Below, in pieces: positions 16,959-25,585 of a DNA stretch of 43,672 nt. Position 1 is the stretch's first letter; the number at the start of each line of letters is the position of its first letter. The position numbers and the translations under genes are program-made. A model generated the notes under the pieces. That model was not told the origin of the DNA, ran no database searches, and saw only the letters and a list, made by a program, of their open reading frames with translations. The stretch covers positions 1 through 43,672 of the forward strand of contig JAJRWU010000246.1 in assembly GCA_024276655.1 (NCBI GenBank). The letters are read 5' to 3'. This stretch comes from Planctomycetota bacterium (GTDB lineage Bacteria; Planctomycetota; Planctomycetia; Pirellulales; Pirellulaceae).

Positions 16959-18068
16959 ATGCGTTGGCTCATTTTGACCAGGATGCTCATTTTGAGCAGC
17001 ACCCTGTCGGTTTGCATATGCTTGGCGCCGGAGTTCGCTCGCGGCGAGAAAAACCAAGGCAATCCCATCTTTCCAAACGGCGCCCAACTGGAGCTACTGT
17101 ATACGCGAACCGCGAAACTCAACAGCGGCTTGACCGAAGGGCCGGCCGTCGCGGCGGACGGCAGTGTTTACTTCACCGACATACCTTTCGGGGAAAAAGA
17201 AAACGGCATGATCCTCCGTTTTAATCCCCAAACGCAACGCACATCAGTCTTCACGAACAACAGCGGCAAGTCGAACGGACTGGCCTTCGACTCTCAGGGA
17301 TTCTTAATATCGTGTGATGGAGCCGACGGCGGCGGTCGGCGGATTGTTCGTTGGAACACGAAAACCGGCCAGGGAACAACCATCGTTGATCGCTTTCAAG
17401 GGAAACACTTCAACGCTCCCAACGACCTTTGTATCGACGCCAAGGGCCGCATCTATTTCACCGACCCGCGCTACCTGGGCAATGAGCCGCGAGAACTCAA
17501 ACACCGCGCGGTGTATCGTGTCAACCAAGATGCATCGGTTATCGAGATCACGCACGCCGTGGAAAAACCGAACGGCATCACCCTCAGCCCAGACGAACGC
17601 ACCTTGTACGTGGGAGACCACAACAACGGCAGTGATGGCCTGAACCCCGACCCCAACGCCCCGCCGCCGAACAAGGGCGCCATGAAGGTTTACGCCTTTC
17701 CCTTGAACGCCGATGGATTGGTTTCGGGGCCGCCGCGCACGCTGGTTGACTTCAGTCCACAAGCCGGCTGCGACGGCATGACGGTCGATTCGCAAGGCAA
17801 TATTTATCTGGCTTGTCGAAGTCTGGCCAAACCAGGAGTGCTCGTGATCGCTCCTTCCGGCAAGGAGTTGGCGTTTTTGCCCACCGGTCCGCCCAACCAA
17901 AGCGGCGGTTTTGAAGACTGGCGGGGCATTCCCAGCAACGTGGCGTTTGGCGTCGGCGCCGAGCAGCACGTGCTGTATGTCACGATTGATAAAAGTTTGT
18001 ATCGGGTGCGCGTCAAAACCACCGGGCGCCGCCGTGCGCTGAAGAACAAGCCGTTGAGGAGTAACTGA
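16959..18068 (+). CDS. Exported SMP-30/gluconolactonase-like protein
   Basis: A 369-residue protein with an ATG at 16959 and GAGGG upstream. A signal peptide (about residues 1-30, ILSSTLSVCICLAPEFARG) is followed by a six-bladed beta-propeller of the SMP-30 type. Family hallmarks are LTEGPAVAADG (metal-binding Glu, about residue 60), SNGLAFDSQG, FNAPNDLCIDAKGRIYFTDP (metal-binding Asn region) and NGITLSPDERTLYVGD (metal-binding Asp). Enzymes of this family hydrolyse lactones of sugar acids or related esters with a divalent cation. Its stop overlaps the next gene's ATG by one base, so the two are translationally coupled. Substrate unknown. Confidence 0.92.
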   Translation: MRWLILTRMLILSSTLSVCICLAPEFARGEKNQGNPIFPNGAQLELLYTRTAKLNSGLTEGPAVAADGSVYFTDIPFGEKENGMILRFNPQTQRTSVFTNNSGKSNGLAFDSQGFLISCDGADGGGRRIVRWNTKTGQGTTIVDRFQGKHFNAPNDLCIDAKGRIYFTDPRYLGNEPRELKHRAVYRVNQDASVIEITHAVEKPNGITLSPDERTLYVGDHNNGSDGLNPDPNAPPPNKGAMKVYAFPLNADGLVSGPPRTLVDFSPQAGCDGMTVDSQGNIYLACRSLAKPGVLVIAPSGKELAFLPTGPPNQSGGFEDWRGIPSNVAFGVGAEQHVLYVTIDKSLYRVRVKTTGRRRALKNKPLRSN

Positions 18069-19129
18069 TGACCAAACCTTCTCTCACCGGCAACACCGAT
18101 GCGGCCGTCGAAGTTGGCGCGAAAGAATTTCGCTATCGGATTGCCGCCGATTGGCCGGCGCTGCCAGCGGGCTGGAGTTTTGTGGAAGTCACGGCGGTGG
18201 CCGCCGATTCGCACGACCGCGTTTATGTTTTCAATCGGGGCGAACATCCTGTCGCCATCTTCAGCCTGGAAGGCGACTTCATCTCTTCGTGGGGTGAAGG
18301 CGTGTTCACGCGAGCGCATGGAATCACGATCGGTCCTGGCAATAACGGTCTTGACGATGCAGTTTACTGCGTGGATGACTTGGACCACACCGTGAAAAAA
18401 TTCTCCACCGATGGCCGGTTGTTGCTGACGTTGGGCGCCAGCGGTCGTTTCTCCGACACCGGAGCGACGAGCGTCGATTACCGCAACATTCGGCGTGCGG
18501 GCGGGCCGTTCAATTTCCCCACGAATCTGGCGTTGGCGCCGTGCGGCGATCTGTACGTGGCTGATGGCTACGGCAATGCGCGAATTCATCGTTTTTCCGC
18601 CGACGGCAAACTGCTGCACTCTTGGGGCGAACCCGGCGCCGGACCGGGCCAGTTTCACATTCCACACGGAATCGCCATTGATCAAAACGGCGTGGTCTAC
18701 GTGGCCGACCGCGAGAATAGCCGGCTGCAACTCTTCACCGCCGATGGCCAGTACCTATCCGAGTGGCGTGATATTGCCCGGCCTTGCGAAGTTTTCATTG
18801 ATAAAAACTCCAACGTGTATGTCGCGGAGCTGGGCTACCGCGCCGGCATGTGGCCGGGTGCGCATCCGCCATCGCCGACCGCCACCGGCGGGCGCATGAG
18901 CGTGTTCAACTTGCAGGGTGAACTTCTGGCGCGTTGGGGCGGCGGCGACAACCCCTGTTCACCGGGCGATTTTTTCGCCCCACACGATGTTTGGGTCGAC
19001 GCGCGAGGCGACGTTTACGTCGGCGAAGTCACGATGTCGGCGGGCGGCAATCGAGGCTTGGTTTCCTCCGATTGCCATTGCCTGCAAAAGTTCATTCGCC
19101 AACCGCAAAAGGAACATAACCGTTCATGA
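18068..19129 (+). CDS. NHL-repeat protein, peptidylglycine lyase-like
   Basis: A 353-residue protein. The ATG at 18068 shares its A with the TGA of the lactonase gene. No signal peptide is visible. The sequence is a series of NHL-type propeller repeats: DRVYVFNRGEHPVAIF, DLYVADGYGNARIHRFSADGKLLHSWG, FHIPHGIAIDQNGVVYVADRENSRLQLF, DFFAPHDVWVDARGDVYVGEV. These give the pattern of the peptidyl-alpha-hydroxyglycine alpha-amidating lyase-like family, common in planctomycetes. True lyase activity is unproven. Coupling to an SMP-30 protein suggests a shared substrate pathway. Confidence 0.9.
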   Translation: MTKPSLTGNTDAAVEVGAKEFRYRIAADWPALPAGWSFVEVTAVAADSHDRVYVFNRGEHPVAIFSLEGDFISSWGEGVFTRAHGITIGPGNNGLDDAVYCVDDLDHTVKKFSTDGRLLLTLGASGRFSDTGATSVDYRNIRRAGGPFNFPTNLALAPCGDLYVADGYGNARIHRFSADGKLLHSWGEPGAGPGQFHIPHGIAIDQNGVVYVADRENSRLQLFTADGQYLSEWRDIARPCEVFIDKNSNVYVAELGYRAGMWPGAHPPSPTATGGRMSVFNLQGELLARWGGGDNPCSPGDFFAPHDVWVDARGDVYVGEVTMSAGGNRGLVSSDCHCLQKFIRQPQKEHNRS

Positions 19130-19193
19130 TTTTCACCGGTCGTAAGAACGCAACCCTCCGTTCTCGCTCGCGTTCACTCCGGGTGACACGAAT

Positions 19194-19477
19194 GGAACAG
19201 GAGAGAACGGAGGAAACAGAGAAAAGTGCGGAATCATTTGGTGTTGGCGCCGGGCAGGATCAATCTGGAAACGCCGTCTTGGAAACGCTGCCCGTCATTT
19301 TCAAAACATTAAAGTTGATGATCAGTCCCAGCGGAATATCGAGGAGTTTCATGTAACTTAGTAATTGATCTTTGTGGATGGGATGAACCGTCTCCACGGC
19401 TTTGACGTCGACGATCACACACTTGTAGACCAGGATATCAAGAGGAAATAAGCAGGATCCTCCGTTCTCTCCGTTCC
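19194..19477. repeat. Inverted repeat flanking the GxxExxY remnant
   Basis: GGAACAGGAGAGAACGGAGG at 19194-19213 and the inverted form (19458-19477) agree apart from a one-base indel. They bracket the GxxExxY remnant. Confidence 0.65.
19260..19440 (-). pseudogene. C-terminal remnant of a GxxExxY-family protein
   Basis: The minus-strand frame reads DILVYKCVIVDVKAVET, then IHKDQLLSYMKLLDI, then GLIINFNVLKM, and stops with TGA at 19260-19262. These match the conserved C-terminal half of the GxxExxY family, small proteins related to PD-(D/E)XK nucleases (V-D-V-K motif, LLSY, GLLINFN). The N-terminal half, including the GxxExxY motif itself, is missing; the frame upstream turns into low-complexity Asn/Gly codons. 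It is therefore a fragment, not a functional gene. Confidence 0.8.
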
Positions 19478-19550
19478 CTCCTGTAAAATCAAGCCGGCGT
19501 AACGATGAACATTCCAATCAAACTCCGCGAACGGCCACAAAGGAACAAGG

Positions 19551-19880
19551 ATGAAGTTTCAGTACGAACATAATCGAAGGAAGCCAGTGGGGAGCGTTGC
19601 CGTGCAGCGATTGGCGGCATGTTTTCTGGTGGTGGGTGTGCTGTTTTGCGGTTCCGCCGGCGCTGCCGACAAGCCGAACATTGTGATCGTTCTCGTCGAC
19701 GATATGGGCGATGGCGATCCAGGCTGTTACAACGCCGACTCGAAGATTCCCACGCCGAAACGAAGAATCTTTACCAGCAGAGGCCCGACATTGTGAAGCG
19801 TTTGCTAGCCGAGCTGGCCCGCATTCTCAGCCAGAAGAAGAGCCGCCCCCGATGCCGCATCGTGTTTGCAGGCTCACGAA
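19551..19880 (+). pseudogene. Sulfatase pseudogene with large internal deletion
   Basis: The ATG at 19551 opens a signal-peptide-like N-terminus (FLVVGVLFCGSAGAADKPN), then the sulfatase start IVIVLVDDMGDGDPGCYN...SKIPTP. Immediately afterwards, in a different frame, the DNA encodes AETKNLYQQRPDIVKRLLAEL, which matches the last 30 or so residues of sulfatases (E-T-x-N-L-Y...). The whole catalytic middle, about 350-450 residues including the C-x-P-S-R formylglycine motif, is gone and the frame is broken at the junction near 19757-19765. It sits just upstream of the dehydrogenase, whose first 20 bases it partly resembles (ATGAAxTTTCAxTACGA). Confidence 0.8.
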
Positions 19881-19919
19881 GTCCATTCAGCAATTCATCC
19901 ATCGGGAAGAGGAACAAAA

Positions 19920-21041
19920 ATGAATTTTCAATACGAGGAGCTAATCTCGCTGGCGGAGGAAATATTTTCCACGGCCGGTTGCGAACGAGAAGAGGCCAGA
20001 AGAGTTGCCGGCCATCTGGTCGAGGCGAATGTGGTCGGACACGATTCGCATGGACTCATTCGCATCCCTTCGTACGTCGAATGGTTGCGAGCCGGTAAAG
20101 TGCTGGCCCACCAGTCTCTTCAAATCGTGAGCGAGAACGACGCAATGGCCGTGGTCGACGGGCAATTCGGCCTGGGGCAAACCATCGGCGAAGAGGCGAT
20201 GCAGTTGGGCATCGAGAAAGCGGCCAAGCATGGCGTCGCTATCATCGCACTTCGGAACGCCGGGCATTTGGGCCGCATCGGCGATTGGGCCGAAATGGCG
20301 GCCAAAGCCGGGATGATTTCGCTTCACTTCGTCAACACCAGCGGCGCGGGAATGCTGGTGGCGCCGTTCGGCGGCATCGACCGCCGGCTCTCCGCCAACC
20401 CTTTCGCGGCGGGAGTACCCACGGCAAACGGCCAGCCGATCATTCTGGATATGTCGGCCTGCACGATGGCCGAAGGCAAGATTCGCGTCGCGCTCAATCA
20501 AGGCAAGAAAGTTCCCGATGGTTGCCTGATCGATTCGGAAGGCAATCCCACCAACGACCCTGAAGTTTTTTATGGCGACCCGCCCGGCGCCATTCTCCCC
20601 ATTGCCGCACACAAAGGCTCCGGCCTTTCACTGATCATTGAAATGCTGGCCGGCGCGCTCACCGGCGGTTCATGCACGAACCCTGAAAACGCCTGGCGCG
20701 TGGCCAATGGCATGTTGTCGATCATTATCGACCGTAGCTTCTTCGGCGCCGCAGCGGATTTCTTTCCGGAAGTCGAGCGGTATGTGGCCTTCGTGAAGAG
20801 TTCGCGAACCGTGAACAACGATGGCGAAATCCTCATGCCCGGCGAAATGGAACAGCGCACCAAGGCCCTGCGTTTGCAGCAGGGGATCGATCTCGACGAC
20901 GCCACATGGCGGCAGATCTGCGATACCTGTCGCCTCCTCAACGTAAAACACGGCTTCGCCGAACCCGAAGCGAAGCAAGCGTCGTCGGCCGACGGCGTAT
21001 CTATTCCAGGTTGCGAACCGGCGCCGCTGGGTCGCGAATAG
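19920..21041 (+). CDS. Ldh2 family NAD(P)-dependent dehydrogenase (malate/L-lactate type)
   Basis: A 373-residue protein. The ATG at 19920 follows GAAGAGG; a frame open 18 codons upstream has no site. Family motifs are GHDSHGLIRIPSYVEWL (about 40-56, with the conserved His44), NAGHLGRIGDWAE (about 117-129), APFGG...RLSANPFAAGVP, LDMSACTMAEGKIRVA, and HKGSGLSLIIEMLAGALTGG (about 233-252). The Ldh2/MDH2 superfamily reduces 2-oxoacids or oxidises 2-hydroxyacids in the cytoplasm with NAD(P). Members act on malate, lactate, ureidoglycolate, sulfolactate and 2,3-diketogulonate. The real substrate is open. It is followed after 9 bp by the Nramp-like gene, so the two are one transcription unit. Confidence 0.92.
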   Translation: MNFQYEELISLAEEIFSTAGCEREEARRVAGHLVEANVVGHDSHGLIRIPSYVEWLRAGKVLAHQSLQIVSENDAMAVVDGQFGLGQTIGEEAMQLGIEKAAKHGVAIIALRNAGHLGRIGDWAEMAAKAGMISLHFVNTSGAGMLVAPFGGIDRRLSANPFAAGVPTANGQPIILDMSACTMAEGKIRVALNQGKKVPDGCLIDSEGNPTNDPEVFYGDPPGAILPIAAHKGSGLSLIIEMLAGALTGGSCTNPENAWRVANGMLSIIIDRSFFGAAADFFPEVERYVAFVKSSRTVNNDGEILMPGEMEQRTKALRLQQGIDLDDATWRQICDTCRLLNVKHGFAEPEAKQASSADGVSIPGCEPAPLGRE

Positions 21042-21050
21042 AAGGGCCTG

Positions 21051-22535
21051 ATGACTAAGGACTCAAAAAAACAACCAGCCGGAATGCTGTTCGGCTCTCT
21101 GCCGCCTTGGGAGCAAGACGACCTGCCCGCGCCGCCCCCGTTCTCGTTGCGCAACGTGGTTCGCACCATTGGCCCCGGCGCCATTTTGCTGGCCGGTTCG
21201 ATCGGCGGCGGCGAGTGGGTGATTGGCCCCGCCATCGCGGTTAAATACAGCACCGACATTCTCTGGATCGCGACGGTGGCTATCGCTTTGCAGCTTATCT
21301 TGAATCTGGAGGGGATTCGTTACACGCTCTACACCGGCGAGCCCATTCTGGTGGGCGTTATGCGTCTGCGGCCCGGCTCCAAGTTTTGGGCCGGCAGCTA
21401 CCTGTTCGCCACGGTTGCACAGTTGGGCGTTCCGGCTCTGGCCGCCAGTTGTGCTTCGGTTCTCTTCGCCACGTTTATCGGCCGCTTGGCGGGCGATACG
21501 GACGCCGTCATGGTTCACTACCTGACCTACGCCGTAATTCTACTCGTCGTTTGTATATTGCTTTCAGGTAAAACGATCGAGCGAATGTTGGAGTATTTTT
21601 CCTGGGTGATGGTGGTGTTCATCTTTTCGTTCTTGCTGGTGGTCAATGTGCTGTTCGTTCCGCTCGACCATTGGCTCAACACACTCTCTGGTTTCTTTCA
21701 GTTCGGCGCGATTCCGGCCGATGTCGACCTTTTATTACTCGCCGCCTTCGCCGCCACCGCCGGTTCGGGCGGCGTGGGCAATTTGGTGATCACGAATTGG
21801 TATCGCGACAAAGGCTTCGGCATGGGCGCGAAAGTCGGGGCGATCACCGGCGCGTTCAGCCACAGCGAAATACAGCTCTCGCCGGTCGGCAAGGTGTTTC
21901 CCATCAATGAAGAGAACTTGAACCGTTGGCGGATGTGGTGGAAGTATGTCTCGGTGGATCAAGTCTGGCTTTGGGGGGCGGGCTGCTTCGTGGGCATGTT
22001 TCTGAATGTAAACATCGCCACGTCGGTAATTCCTCCAGGCACGGATATGGAAGGCATGGCCGCCGGCGCTTTTCAAGCGCGTTTCATGGCCGAACAGCTT
22101 TGGAGCGGCTTTTGGTTTTTGGCTCTCTTGAACGGGTTTTGGGTGTTGATGTCGACCCACCTGGGCAACACCGATATTTTGATTCGCACCGTTACCGATA
22201 TCGTCTGGGTGGCGAGCCCTCGATTGCGTGAACATCGGAGGATGAATATCAGTCGGCTCTATTACTTTTTTCTGGCGGCGGCCACGGTTTGGGGCATGAT
22301 TGCCGTCAACTTCGGCCGCGCTATGACATTGTTCAAAATACTGGGCGCTGTTGCGGGGCCGGTTCTGGCCATTGCCGCGGTGCAAATTTTGATCGTCAAC
22401 ACGACGCTGCTTCCCGTGGAATTGCGGCCACGACTTTGGCGCCGCGGCGCTTTGGTGTTATGTACAATATTTTATGGATGCCTTTCGATCGCACTGCTGT
22501 GGAAACTGTTTCAAACAATTGACCTCCGGCAGTGA
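21051..22535 (+). CDS. Nramp-like membrane transporter
   Basis: A 494-residue protein with an ATG at 21051 preceded by AAGGG. The N-terminal 35 residues are soluble; about eleven hydrophobic segments follow. The start of the first helix, GPGAILLAGSIGGGEWVIGPA (20 residues plus one, about 43-63), corresponds to the DPGN helix of Nramp transporters but lacks that Asp-Pro-Gly-Asn. The later metal-binding MPH motif of helix 6 is also not evident. It therefore belongs to the broad Nramp-related group but probably does not carry Mn/Fe in the classical way; a small organic acid is possible given its neighbours. It is 9 bp from the genes on both sides, so it is part of the same operon. Confidence 0.8.
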   Translation: MTKDSKKQPAGMLFGSLPPWEQDDLPAPPPFSLRNVVRTIGPGAILLAGSIGGGEWVIGPAIAVKYSTDILWIATVAIALQLILNLEGIRYTLYTGEPILVGVMRLRPGSKFWAGSYLFATVAQLGVPALAASCASVLFATFIGRLAGDTDAVMVHYLTYAVILLVVCILLSGKTIERMLEYFSWVMVVFIFSFLLVVNVLFVPLDHWLNTLSGFFQFGAIPADVDLLLLAAFAATAGSGGVGNLVITNWYRDKGFGMGAKVGAITGAFSHSEIQLSPVGKVFPINEENLNRWRMWWKYVSVDQVWLWGAGCFVGMFLNVNIATSVIPPGTDMEGMAAGAFQARFMAEQLWSGFWFLALLNGFWVLMSTHLGNTDILIRTVTDIVWVASPRLREHRRMNISRLYYFFLAAATVWGMIAVNFGRAMTLFKILGAVAGPVLAIAAVQILIVNTTLLPVELRPRLWRRGALVLCTIFYGCLSIALLWKLFQTIDLRQ

Positions 22536-22544
22536 GGAGAACCC

Positions 22545-25535
22545 ATGGCCATGCAAAGCCCAACCCAATTGATGGCGAGAATGATATCACGCTCGGTGTT
22601 TCATAGCGTTTCGATGGCGGCTCTTTCCGCGGCGCTGCTGTTAGGCGCTGCTGGAAATTCAAACTTGCTCGCCGCCGATGGCGAAACATCGGCGAAGGCG
22701 GTTGTTTATGAGAGCGCCGCCAAGGCGATCATCGAATCCAACTGTGCGCGTTGTCATAATGCGAAAACACGAGAGGCGGGGCTCGACCTCAGCACGCCGC
22801 AATCGATTCTGCAAGGCAGCGATTCAGGCCGCATCGTGCAGGCCGGCCAGCCAGAGGAAAGCCTCTTGTTCGAAATGCTCGAATCCGAGGAAATGCCGCC
22901 CGATGAAGAAGACCGCCTGAGTAAAGACCAGTTGGAAAGCATCCGCCAATGGCTCGCCGCCGGCGCCAAATTTCGCCACGCCGTAAAATCGGGGCCGGAA
23001 CTGACCCAGCACGATATTATCCCGCTGTTGCATCTGCGGTGTGTTGCCTGCCATGGGGGGCGGCGGCGGGAATCCGGGCTTGATTTACGAACCAAGCAGG
23101 CGATGTTGAAGGGCGGAAAGTCGGGCCCGGCGGTGGTTCCGGGCAAGCCGCTGGAAAGCCTCGTCATCCGCAGAGTGGAGTCCGGCGAGATGCCGCCGCG
23201 GCGCAAGTTGGTGTCGGTCAGCGTGAAGCCGATGCAAACGAACGAACTCGAAAAACTCTCCAGGTGGATCGAACTCGGGCTTCCCGAAGTTACCGCAGAG
23301 GCAAATGCGTCGCAACCGAATACGCTCGTCACCGAGCAAGATCGTAACTTCTGGGCGTTTCAACCGCCGAAACGACCACCCGTTCCGCAGGTGAACGCCC
23401 AGAACCGCGTCCGAAATCCGATCGATGCGTTTGTTCTGCGAAAACTGGAATCCAACGGGCTCTCGCTTTCTCCCGACGCCGCCAAGGCAACGCTCCTGCG
23501 CCGCGTATACTTCGACCTGACCGGCCTGCCGCCCACGCCCGAAGAGATAGCCGCCTACCTGAACGACCCCGATCCGCTGGCTTATGAGAAGTTGGTCGAC
23601 CGACTGTTGGAATCGCGGCGTTATGGCGAACGTTGGGCGCGGCACTGGTTGGACGTCGCCGGGTACGCCGACTCCGAAGGCGCCCAAAACGAAGACCGCC
23701 TACGGCCTCACATGTATCGCTACCGCGACTACGTGATTCGCGCCTTCAATGCCGACAAACCGTACTCGCGTTTTTTGTTGGAGCAACTCGCCGGCGATGA
23801 ACTCACTGATTACGAACGCACCAATGCCGAACATGCCAATGCCACTGACCAACAACGCTACGATAATCTGGTCGCAACCGGCTTCCTCCGCACGGCGCCC
23901 GACCGCACGTTCGCCAATATTACGAACTTCGTGCCTGATCGGCTGGCGGTCATCGCCGATGAGATGGATATTCTCGGAACCGCTGTCATGGGGCTGACGC
24001 TCAAATGCGCCCGCTGCCATTCCCACAAGTTCGACCCCATCCCGCAGCGAGATTACTACCGGCTCACCGCTATTTTCAAGGACGCTTACGACGAACACGA
24101 TTGGCTGAAATCGCAAGGGCCTCGTACGTTGCCCAACGTGATGCCGAACGAGCGCCACGCGTTCGAAAGCCATGAAAAACAGATCACAGCCCAGTTGGAA
24201 ACTATCAAGATCAGCTTGCGGCAAAAAACCGCAGCGGCAAAAAAAGAACAGATCGAAAAAGTGCTGGCCTCACTGGAGGACGATGTTCGCGAACGCGTCA
24301 AGGCGGCCTTAAAGACGCCAAAAACCGCTCGCACCGAGCAACAAAACAAGCTGCTCGCCGAGCATGCGCAAACTTTAATGCTTGACGCCGAGGAACTCAA
24401 AAAGCTCAACCCGAAGTTTCGCGGCGAATGCGAACAGCTTGAGCAACAAATCAAAAACTGTGCGAGCCAGCACATGCCGGAGCCGCGCATTCGGGCTTTG
24501 TGGTCGCGTGGCGAGCCGTCGCCATCGTATGTTCTCAAACGCGGAAACTATCTGACGCCCGGCCGGCCAGTTGCTCCCGGAGTGCCGGCGGTTCTCACTG
24601 ATGGAAAAACACCGTTCGTGGTGCGGCGTCCTGGGAAGAATGCAAAATCGACCGGTCGCCGGTTGGCGTTCGCGCGCTGGCTGACACAGCCCGAACATCC
24701 GCTCACGGCGCGGGTGATGGTCAATCGTATCTGGCAGCATCATTTCGGCGATGGCATTGTCAGTACGACGGGGAACTTCGGTAAGGCCGGCGCGCGGCCC
24801 ACGCATCCTGAACTGCTCGACTGGCTGGCCACGGAGTTTGTTCGATCCGCTTGGAGCGTGAAGGCCATGCATCGGCTGATCCTAACCTCCAGCACCTACC
24901 GCCAAAGTTCTCAAGTGCCCGACCAAGCAATGCGTCTCGATGCCGAAGGAAGCCTGCTCTCTCACATGCGGCTCAAACGGATGGACGCCGAAGTCTTGCG
25001 CGACACGCTGTTGTACGTGGCGGGTCGGCTGGATGAAACGCCGTACGGCCCGGCCGATGCGGTCGATGTGCGGGCCGATGGGCTGGTTACCTCGAAGCCG
25101 ACGCCCAAAGGCTGGCGGCGCAGCATTTATGTGCTGCAACGTCGCACGCAAATTCCCACGCTGCTCGAAAATTACGACTATCCCCAGATGGGGCCAAACT
25201 GCATCCAACGCGGCGAATCGCTGGTAGCGCCGCAGGCGCTGCATCTGATGAACAACAAAATGGTCTACCAACTGGCCGAACAGTTCGCCAACCGCATTCG
25301 GGCCGAAGCCGGCGATGCGCGCCCGGCGCAAGTTGAATCGATCTACCTGCGGGCGATGGGGCGGCGGCCAACAAGCGAAGAGAGCGCCGCGGCTGTTGCG
25401 GCGCTGCAACAATTGACCGCGCGGTGGCTGGAAAAGAACGTCGGCGCCAATAACGAAACACTCGCGGCCCAACAGGCCTTAACGACGTACTGTCATGCCG
25501 TGATGAACCTAGCCGAGTTTCTTTATCTCGACTAA
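22545..25535 (+). CDS. Exported cytochrome-like DUF1549/DUF1553 protein
   Basis: A 996-residue protein with an ATG at 22545 after GAGGAG. It has a signal peptide (about 12-44). Two CxxCH haem-type motifs, CARCHN (67-72) and CVACHG (166-171), lie in planctomycete-type cytochrome domains with DLSTPQSILQG and DLRTKQAMLKGG. Then come DUF1549 (about 300-530, with RYGERWARHWLDVAGYADSEG and YRDYVIRAFNADKPYSRFLLE; also MGLTLKCARCHSHKFDPIPQ) and, after a charged coiled-coil linker (about 545-640), DUF1553 (about 690-985, with RWLTQPEHPLTARVMVNRIW and RRSIYVLQRRTQIPT). This architecture is characteristic of planctomycetes and Verrucomicrobia and is usually partnered by DUF1501, as here 50 bp downstream. 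Function is unproven; an exported redox role is inferred. Confidence 0.93.
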   Translation: MAMQSPTQLMARMISRSVFHSVSMAALSAALLLGAAGNSNLLAADGETSAKAVVYESAAKAIIESNCARCHNAKTREAGLDLSTPQSILQGSDSGRIVQAGQPEESLLFEMLESEEMPPDEEDRLSKDQLESIRQWLAAGAKFRHAVKSGPELTQHDIIPLLHLRCVACHGGRRRESGLDLRTKQAMLKGGKSGPAVVPGKPLESLVIRRVESGEMPPRRKLVSVSVKPMQTNELEKLSRWIELGLPEVTAEANASQPNTLVTEQDRNFWAFQPPKRPPVPQVNAQNRVRNPIDAFVLRKLESNGLSLSPDAAKATLLRRVYFDLTGLPPTPEEIAAYLNDPDPLAYEKLVDRLLESRRYGERWARHWLDVAGYADSEGAQNEDRLRPHMYRYRDYVIRAFNADKPYSRFLLEQLAGDELTDYERTNAEHANATDQQRYDNLVATGFLRTAPDRTFANITNFVPDRLAVIADEMDILGTAVMGLTLKCARCHSHKFDPIPQRDYYRLTAIFKDAYDEHDWLKSQGPRTLPNVMPNERHAFESHEKQITAQLETIKISLRQKTAAAKKEQIEKVLASLEDDVRERVKAALKTPKTARTEQQNKLLAEHAQTLMLDAEELKKLNPKFRGECEQLEQQIKNCASQHMPEPRIRALWSRGEPSPSYVLKRGNYLTPGRPVAPGVPAVLTDGKTPFVVRRPGKNAKSTGRRLAFARWLTQPEHPLTARVMVNRIWQHHFGDGIVSTTGNFGKAGARPTHPELLDWLATEFVRSAWSVKAMHRLILTSSTYRQSSQVPDQAMRLDAEGSLLSHMRLKRMDAEVLRDTLLYVAGRLDETPYGPADAVDVRADGLVTSKPTPKGWRRSIYVLQRRTQIPTLLENYDYPQMGPNCIQRGESLVAPQALHLMNNKMVYQLAEQFANRIRAEAGDARPAQVESIYLRAMGRRPTSEESAAAVAALQQLTARWLEKNVGANNETLAAQQALTTYCHAVMNLAEFLYLD

Positions 25536-25585
25536 CGTCGACGCATTGGCGAGATGATCGGAACAAGCGTGCAAAGGACAAAACC

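Larger units (their letters stand above)
19130..19550. other. Intergenic stretch with decayed sequence
   Basis: 421 bp after the NHL gene. Besides the GxxExxY remnant and its flanking inverted repeat it holds another CCCTCCGTTCTCGCTC motif at about 19154 and nothing else recognisable. Confidence 0.45.
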
